Below, piece after piece: positions 59,005-64,000 of a stretch of 64,000 bases of DNA. The notes beneath the pieces were generated by a model. That model saw only the letters and a program-made list of their open reading frames with translations, was not told the origin of the DNA and searched no databases. The position numbers and the translations under genes were made by a program. Each line of letters opens with the position of its first letter. Position 1 is the stretch's first letter. The stretch comes from an uncultured Eubacteriales bacterium (GTDB taxonomy: Bacteria; Bacillota; Clostridia; Oscillospirales; CAG-272), in contig CATKFO010000067.1 of assembly GCA_949747515.1 (NCBI GenBank), forward strand, positions 1-64,000, given 5' to 3'.

Positions 59005-59620
59005 ATGCATAGAAATTTTTCTAAAGAAAATATAAAAAGATATTATAATGAAGAGGCGGAGATTAGAGACGGCAAACATGAGAGAGCCGAGTGGAAAACC
59101 AAAGTCAGAGAAAAATTTTATAGCCTTATAGAGCTGGAAAATAAAAAAACTTTGCTTGAGATTGGAGCAGGCCCCGGATATGACAGCTTGTTTTTTATGA
59201 ATAAGGGTATTGGTCACCGCCGTAGACATATCGCGTGAGATGGCGGATAGGTGCAGGGAAAAAGGAATTGAGGCGTATGAACTTGATTTTTATAATTTAT
59301 CGTCTTTAAATAAAAAGTTTGATTGCATATACGCTTTAAATACTCTTCTTCACGTGCCAAGAACCGACTTACCAAAAGTTCTTAAAGAGATAGATTTATC
59401 TTTAAATAATAACGGCGCGCTTTATATAGGTCTGTATGGAGGAGAGAATATCGAAACAGAGTTTGTGAAAAGAGATATTTCCGACGCGCCAAGGTTTTTT
59501 TCATTTTATTCTGATAAATACTTAAAGGAGGTATTAAAAGATTATTTTACTATCGTTAGTTTTGAAACGCTTGACCTTGGAACGGATATTTTTCATTCGA
59601 TTACCCTTAAGAAAAAATGA
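59005..59620 (+). pseudogene. Class I SAM methyltransferase with one frameshift
   Basis: Residues up to KKTLLEIGAGPGYDSLFFMN carry SAM motif I (E-x-G-x-G-x-G). The frame then shifts by one base at about 59209 and continues as VTAVDISREMADRC (motif II) to the end at 59620. Removing A59209 restores one protein of about 205 residues. AGGAG precedes the ATG at 59005. It is either a recent pseudogene or a sequencing error. The substrate is unknown. Confidence 0.82.
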
Positions 59621-59706
59621 GATACTATTATCTCGTTAAATTTGGGGCGGGCATAAATTTAACGCTTAGTGTCATGATTATTCCATAAACGCCAATGGAG
59701 GACAAA

Positions 59707-60123
59707 ATGGATTTAACATATGAAAAATCGTGCGGAGCAATTGTCTATACGCGTGGAAACGGTTGTATTTTATATCTCGTAATTCAAAATATCGGAGGAA
59801 TTTTTGGCTTTCCTAAGGGACATACGGAGGATGGAGAAATGGAAGAGCAAACCGCTGTTCGAGAAATATATGAGGAAGTGGGAATTACTCCTAGACTGCT
59901 CGACGGATTCAGAGAAATTGACGAGCATCCTATACCCGGAAAGGAAGGCGCGATTAAACAAATCGTATATTTTTTAGCCGAATATACCGACCAGACTATT
60001 ATCTATCAGAAAGAAGAATTGCTGTGCGCAAAATTGATTAGTTTTGAAGAAGCAACGAATTTATTACAATTTGATGGAATAAAAAATATTTTGAAAAAAG
60101 CGAATAACTTTATTAACAGTTAG
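59707..60123 (+). CDS. NUDIX hydrolase
   Basis: A 138-residue NUDIX protein. The box spans GHTEDGEMEEQTAVREIYEE, then VG, matching G-x5-E-x7-R-E-x2-E-E-x-G. GGAGG five bases before the ATG at 59707 sets the start. The family hydrolyses dinucleoside polyphosphates such as Ap4A and other nucleoside diphosphate conjugates. It lies among acetyl- and phosphotransferase genes. Confidence 0.9.
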   Translation: MDLTYEKSCGAIVYTRGNGCILYLVIQNIGGIFGFPKGHTEDGEMEEQTAVREIYEEVGITPRLLDGFREIDEHPIPGKEGAIKQIVYFLAEYTDQTIIYQKEELLCAKLISFEEATNLLQFDGIKNILKKANNFINS

Positions 60124-60240
60124 AGGTACGCGCGTACTATATCGGAGCCGGTTTGAATATTCTTCTCCTAAAACTGAAATAGTAGGGATGCTTTTGAATA
60201 TGTAGGAGTAGCTTTTAACGACTTGTAAATATATTTACAT

Positions 60241-60282
60241 AAAAAATTCTGACGCTTCTTTTTCTGAGCGTCAGAATTTTTT
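60241..60282. terminator. Bidirectional terminator
   Basis: A perfect 16-base-pair inverted repeat (arms from AAAAAATTCTGACGCT) with A-run and T-run at its ends lies between the convergent NUDIX and phosphotransferase genes and can stop both transcripts. Confidence 0.92.
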
Positions 60283-60358
60283 ATGATTCATTGCTTAAAA
60301 CGGTTGTAATTTAACTTAAATAATAAACTATTTTTTATACAATAAGGCGTTTTTTGCT

Positions 60359-61336
60359 TCAATCTTGTTCAAATTTGCCTGCAAGCTCATTTGACAGTTC
60401 ATCTACATGAATATAAAGCCAGTTAAGCAGATTATTTATTAGTTTTGCAATCGGTTTATAGCTTTCGGCGATAGTTTCAAGCTCGTCGGGTCGATAATTA
60501 CATACGCAGTGCCAAAAATACAATACGTACGGCATTGTTTTAACATCGTACTTGGAGATAGGAAAATATTTTGAATAGCGCTGAATATAGTTTTTTAATC
60601 CTTCAGCGTCAATAACGCCTTCCGCGCAGGACGGGCATGCAAACACGTATGAGGTAACGACGTCGAGACATATTGGAAAGCGGCAAGCGGAAGACCAATC
60701 CACTACGGTAATATCGCAATTTTTTACGATAAACTGACCGATATGATAGTCGCCGTGAGAGTTTGCATATGTCAATCTATCGGTATCAATGCAAAACTCC
60801 GAGATTTTATTTAGATGTCTTATTTGTTCTTCCCAAATATGCGCTGTTTTTACTTTTTCTACACTGTTGATATAAACAAGCTCATTCATATATAGCTGTT
60901 TTTTATTTATAGCTGTTTTGGCCGAAAAAAATTCTTTGCCAAACCGCGTCGGTAATTCTTTATAGCCGCTTAGCAATAACGTCGCCTTACCGAGAAACTC
61001 CGCCGACTTTTTCATGAGCCATTCGGGGGCTCCGTTCACCGGTAAGGTTTCCCCTTCAATATATTCCTGAACTGTAAACTGAACTTCTGGAGTTCTGACA
61101 ACATATGAGCCTTCTTTAGTTTTTAGAAATCGCGCGACCTTAAGTCCATGAGTAAAAAGATACTCGGCAATATATCCCTCGTTGTTTAGATTTTCGATAT
61201 ACAAAGGCGCTTCTTTAACTATATATCTGCCGACGTCTGCGACGACAAGATAAATTTTTGTGCCAAAGTGGCTGTCAAGCAGCCTTATATCTTTTACGAT
61301 TAAATTATAATTTTGTTCTATAAGACTACGATTCAA
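60359..61336 (-). CDS. Aminoglycoside phosphotransferase (APH)-like kinase
   Basis: A 325-residue APH/choline-kinase-fold protein. Kinase motifs are SHGDYHIGQF (catalytic Asp in H-G-D) and TVVDWSSACRF (Mg-binding D of the DxD-like region). The N-terminal lobe has a YLVVADVGRYIVKEAP strand with the ATP-binding Lys. A related group includes the spore-coat CotS kinases, an alternative given this spore former. It overlaps the GNAT gene by four bases. Substrate unknown. Confidence 0.78.
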   Translation of the reverse strand: MNRSLIEQNYNLIVKDIRLLDSHFGTKIYLVVADVGRYIVKEAPLYIENLNNEGYIAEYLFTHGLKVARFLKTKEGSYVVRTPEVQFTVQEYIEGETLPVNGAPEWLMKKSAEFLGKATLLLSGYKELPTRFGKEFFSAKTAINKKQLYMNELVYINSVEKVKTAHIWEEQIRHLNKISEFCIDTDRLTYANSHGDYHIGQFIVKNCDITVVDWSSACRFPICLDVVTSYVFACPSCAEGVIDAEGLKNYIQRYSKYFPISKYDVKTMPYVLYFWHCVCNYRPDELETIAESYKPIAKLINNLLNWLYIHVDELSNELAGKFEQD

Positions 61337-61815
61337 TATTTCGCCTCCAAATCTTTTTTAAACTGAAAACCGTTTCTGACGACTCCGTCGCCGACCGCAT
61401 AACGAATATTCTTTTCAAGTTTATACCCTTGTTTCAAATAAAATTTTGTCGCCGTTAAGTTATCCTCAGTGGTTTGTATTCGTATAGCTTTTTTACCTTT
61501 TCTGCGAGCAAAATTTTCTGCGAATCGTATGCAAAAATCGCCTGTTCCCATCCGACGGTACTCTTTTGCAACGATTAACATTGATATCCATATATCATCT
61601 GAGTTCAGCCCGTTTAGCTTTATCCAAGCCGCGTTTTCGTCGCCTGCTGTAATAATAAAATTTATTTCATATGGATCAGGATTTCCAACTAGGCAGTCGT
61701 ACCATTCCTCGTAAGATATCCTTCCTCCATGAATAACATCGTCGCTTTGTTTAAGCAGAGAATCAATAAAAGAAATATGATCGCTGCTTATAGGAATAAC
61801 TTTGTACTTCATCAA
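61333..61815 (-). CDS. GNAT-family N-acetyltransferase
   Basis: A 160-residue GNAT enzyme. Motif A: ISMLIVAKEYRRMGTGDFCI with the R-x-x-G-x-G acetyl-CoA loop (about 82-101). The end (TKFYLKQGYKLEKNIRYAV) holds the usual Tyr/Gly strand. It overlaps the phosphotransferase gene by ATGA, so the two are translated together and may act on the same compound. Confidence 0.88.
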   Translation of the reverse strand: MMKYKVIPISSDHISFIDSLLKQSDDVIHGGRISYEEWYDCLVGNPDPYEINFIITAGDENAAWIKLNGLNSDDIWISMLIVAKEYRRMGTGDFCIRFAENFARRKGKKAIRIQTTEDNLTATKFYLKQGYKLEKNIRYAVGDGVVRNGFQFKKDLEAKY

Positions 61816-61834
61816 TACGCCTCCATTTTACGAG

Positions 61835-62650
61835 TTATTTTACGACTTGCTTTCTGTAATCATATATAATTCCGCCTTCAATGCTTTCATGGCTGAACCA
61901 TTCAAATCCGCGCGATACCATCTCGCTGTCGGGACCGCTTCGCTTGAACTCATCGTCGCCGCCGCAGTCTATTATCCATCCGCCGTTTTTTACGACGCGA
62001 GTCATTTCGGCAAGTTCTTCTTCATAATTATCTCCTATTACATGTCCGCTGAGGACGACGTCAAACGTATCGTTTTCATATGGAAGGCAGACTGCCTCTC
62101 CATCCAAAACTTTCATATTTTTTAAGCCTTCGCTTTTTATTCTATCTCTCATATATTCACGGAGCTGATCGCAGGGCTCGCTGGCATAAACGCGCTTTGC
62201 CTTTTTCGCAGCCGCGAATGAGAGTCTTCCGGTTCCTGCTCCGACGTCCAGAACAACCTTATTTTCTAAGTCGACGAGATCGTATAGATGTTTTAAATCC
62301 CAGTTTCGTATGTAATTTACCTGGTTCATAACCTTAGGATACGCGTAAACTACGAAGGTTTCATGAGTTTGCAGTATAGCCGTCTCCGCCGCCCGCATTT
62401 CCGCATCAGTCCAGTCGCCGCATGAAATGCCGCGAACCTTGTCAAGGAAATCGCTGCATTCGGGAGCCTTGCATCGGCAAAATGAATCTATGTGCGGATA
62501 TCTGTATAAGGCTTTCGCCATGTCGGTTATGTAATCGCCGTCATAATAACCGCAGTCGTTGAAAATATAGCGAAGAACCCAGCGATCGAAAAGCAGAAAG
62601 CAATCCATCGTATATTCGCTTGCATCTATCCAATTATAATGAAATCCCAT
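61835..62650 (-). CDS. Class I SAM-dependent methyltransferase
   Basis: A 271-residue methyltransferase. An alpha-helical N-terminal part (1-130) precedes the SAM core: KVVLDVGAGTGRLSFAAAK (motif I), VYASEPCDQL (motif II), FDVVLSGHVIG (motif IV) and VVKNGGWIIDCGG (motif V). It probably methylates a small molecule. It lies between APH-like and GNAT genes on the same strand. Confidence 0.88.
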   Translation of the reverse strand: MGFHYNWIDASEYTMDCFLLFDRWVLRYIFNDCGYYDGDYITDMAKALYRYPHIDSFCRCKAPECSDFLDKVRGISCGDWTDAEMRAAETAILQTHETFVVYAYPKVMNQVNYIRNWDLKHLYDLVDLENKVVLDVGAGTGRLSFAAAKKAKRVYASEPCDQLREYMRDRIKSEGLKNMKVLDGEAVCLPYENDTFDVVLSGHVIGDNYEEELAEMTRVVKNGGWIIDCGGDDEFKRSGPDSEMVSRGFEWFSHESIEGGIIYDYRKQVVK

Positions 62651-62653
62651 AAT

Positions 62654-63520
62654 TTATACCTCCGTGTTTAACCATTTATTAAGACTTTTCATTATATCTC
62701 CGTTCTTTAATTTTTCAAGAGCCACCGCGGCCCAAGACGGAAAATTATTGCGTTTACAGGCGTTATACAACGCGACGAGAGGAGCTGTAAAATCGTCTGC
62801 GCTCGACTGATTATCAAGTCCTCCAATATCGTATTCGCGCTTAAAAGCTATAGCGGCCTTGTGCGAAAGAGAACTCGTTACATTTCTTACGTCTCCGTAC
62901 GCCGTTCCTTTTCCAAGCAAATTGTAATCGAACATAAACGCGCTGGAGCAATCTCTTGCAACAATAAGATTAGTATAGTTGAAATCGTTGTATGTCAACG
63001 TGCGTGGCAGAGCGTCTATTTTACTGCGGATAATATCGTATCCGTCGGATATTTCTTTCCAAAGAAGGTTGTCGATCGTATCCGTTTTTTCAGCTATCAT
63101 CTTCAAATTATCTAATGTGATCGCGTCGGTTTCGTCATACAAAGACGTTTTCCTTTCGGCTAGGTATTTCCGTCCTTTATTATGGAGTTCTTTGTACCAT
63201 TTTGCAACGGATTTTGCCGTCGCTTCGTCGTCCATATCGCTTTCAACGCCAAGTCTGTATTTTTTGCTCTCCTCAACGTCGGGAATAAGCAGCGCGTTTT
63301 CCGTATAGTTAATAAGCGGCAGAGTATTAACGCCTAAACTCGAGAGTATGCGATAATTTTTTATTTCCCTCGCGTCTTCGTTTTTACGGAATACTTTGAG
63401 TATAAAGCTTTTGTTTTCCGACTTTACGCGATATACGGATATTCCGTCCTTAGAACGAATGAGCGAACACGTAGAATATCGCTCGCCCATTTTGTCGAGA
63501 ATTTTATACGATTGTTCCAT
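62654..63520 (-). CDS. APH-fold phosphotransferase-like protein
   Basis: A 288-residue kinase-fold protein. N-lobe strand FILKVFRKNED has the ATP-binding Lys. The catalytic loop reads TYNDFNYTNLIV, where the normal His-x-Asp is Asn-Asp, and FMFDYNLLGKG gives the metal Asp. The His change is tolerated in some members. It starts the four-gene leftward set after rsgA. Substrate unknown. Confidence 0.75.
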   Translation of the reverse strand: MEQSYKILDKMGERYSTCSLIRSKDGISVYRVKSENKSFILKVFRKNEDAREIKNYRILSSLGVNTLPLINYTENALLIPDVEESKKYRLGVESDMDDEATAKSVAKWYKELHNKGRKYLAERKTSLYDETDAITLDNLKMIAEKTDTIDNLLWKEISDGYDIIRSKIDALPRTLTYNDFNYTNLIVARDCSSAFMFDYNLLGKGTAYGDVRNVTSSLSHKAAIAFKREYDIGGLDNQSSADDFTAPLVALYNACKRNNFPSWAAVALEKLKNGDIMKSLNKWLNTEV

Positions 63521-63523
63521 CGG

Positions 63524-64000
63524 TTATTCCTCCCGCGCTTTTCTGTTCATACGTTTTCTTTGCTTCCATGCCTTGGAAATATCCTTATTTTGCTTTTGTT
63601 TGCGTCGAATATATGAATTTCTGTCGTCCGAATATTTTGCTTCGGTTTTTAGTCTAATATAACTTTCCCATCTTTCCGTAGATAAATATCCGCTTGATAT
63701 AGCTTCTTTTATCGCGCATCCTGGCTCGGTTTGATGTTTGCAGTCGCTGAATTTACATTTTCCTAGTAAAGATTCCACGTCTGCGAACGCTTCGCCAAGT
63801 CCTTCGCTTACATCCCACATCCCCAACTCACGCATACCCGGCGTATCGATGATCATCGCTCCGCTTTTCAACATGATAAGTTGTCTGTGAGTCGTTGTAT
63901 GTCGTCCTTTTCCGTCGTCCTTACGGATTCCGTTAACAGCCATGACGTCTTTTTCTGCAAGCGCGTTCACAAGGCTCGATTTTCCAACTCCCGACGAACC
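63524..64000 (-). CDS. rsgA: Ribosome small-subunit GTPase A, partial (C-terminal part)
   Basis: The gene runs off the right edge; its start is not visible. The visible part begins with the P-loop GSSGVGKSSLVNAL, then KGRHTTTHRQL (switch I) and IDTPGMRELG (switch II). A C-terminal zinc site follows (CKFSDCKHQTEPGC). This circularly permuted GTPase matures the 30S subunit. The C-terminal tail is very basic. Confidence 0.93.
   Translation of the reverse strand, partial: GSSGVGKSSLVNALAEKDVMAVNGIRKDDGKGRHTTTHRQLIMLKSGAMIIDTPGMRELGMWDVSEGLGEAFADVESLLGKCKFSDCKHQTEPGCAIKEAISSGYLSTERWESYIRLKTEAKYSDDRNSYIRRKQKQNKDISKAWKQRKRMNRKAREE

Overview
The window comes from a spore-forming, Gram-positive member of the Clostridia. 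It carries a complete spoIIIAA-AH operon, spo0A, a DUF1292 gene, an S-layer-homology protein, a 6S RNA and low-GC codon use. Species cannot be told from the sequence.

Positions 1-33.8 kb hold most of a tailed (HK97-like) prophage whose left end lies outside the window. Late genes run leftward: HNH nuclease, small and large terminase, portal, ClpP-like protease, capsid, head-tail joining genes, tail tube, two tail-chaperone genes, tape measure, distal tail, tail endopeptidase and baseplate or fibre genes. A likely late promoter (16830-16858) lies just after an ArpU/RinA-like activator. Early genes (17.4-27.5 kb) also run leftward and include VRR-NUC, SSB, an HUH replication endonuclease, MazG-like, ASCH and methyltransferase genes plus many small unknowns. 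They start at a perfect TTGACA-N17-TATAAT promoter at 27498-27526. Two or three short rightward transcription units (21.1, 26.2 and 28.9 kb) look like autonomous small-RNA genes.

The control region (27.2-30 kb) is a mosaic: three ribbon-helix-helix proteins, the severed tail of an XRE repressor, a Phd/YoeB-like toxin-antitoxin pair, a structured RNA, two intact XRE regulators, and a 49-codon gene whose promoter contains a LexA-type box. A pair of DnaQ-like exonucleases (one fused to BRCT, one to a TM2 membrane domain) follows, then a large serine integrase.

Positions 33.8-39.9 kb are accessory DNA in decay: an orphan radical SAM gene, then a broken second serine recombinase, a broken ABC-2 permease, a fragment, a frameshifted aminotransferase and a response regulator split by a stop codon.

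From 40 kb on the DNA is ordinary chromosome: a lipoprotein, spoIIIAA-AH with convergent spo0A, a phosphodiesterase, conserved clostridial genes, a foldase lipoprotein, a glycoside-hydrolase-like gene, the SLH protein, DUF1292, 6S RNA and tRNA-Arg(ACG). The last part is a cluster of acetyltransferase, methyltransferase, NUDIX and phosphotransferase genes ending in a partial rsgA.
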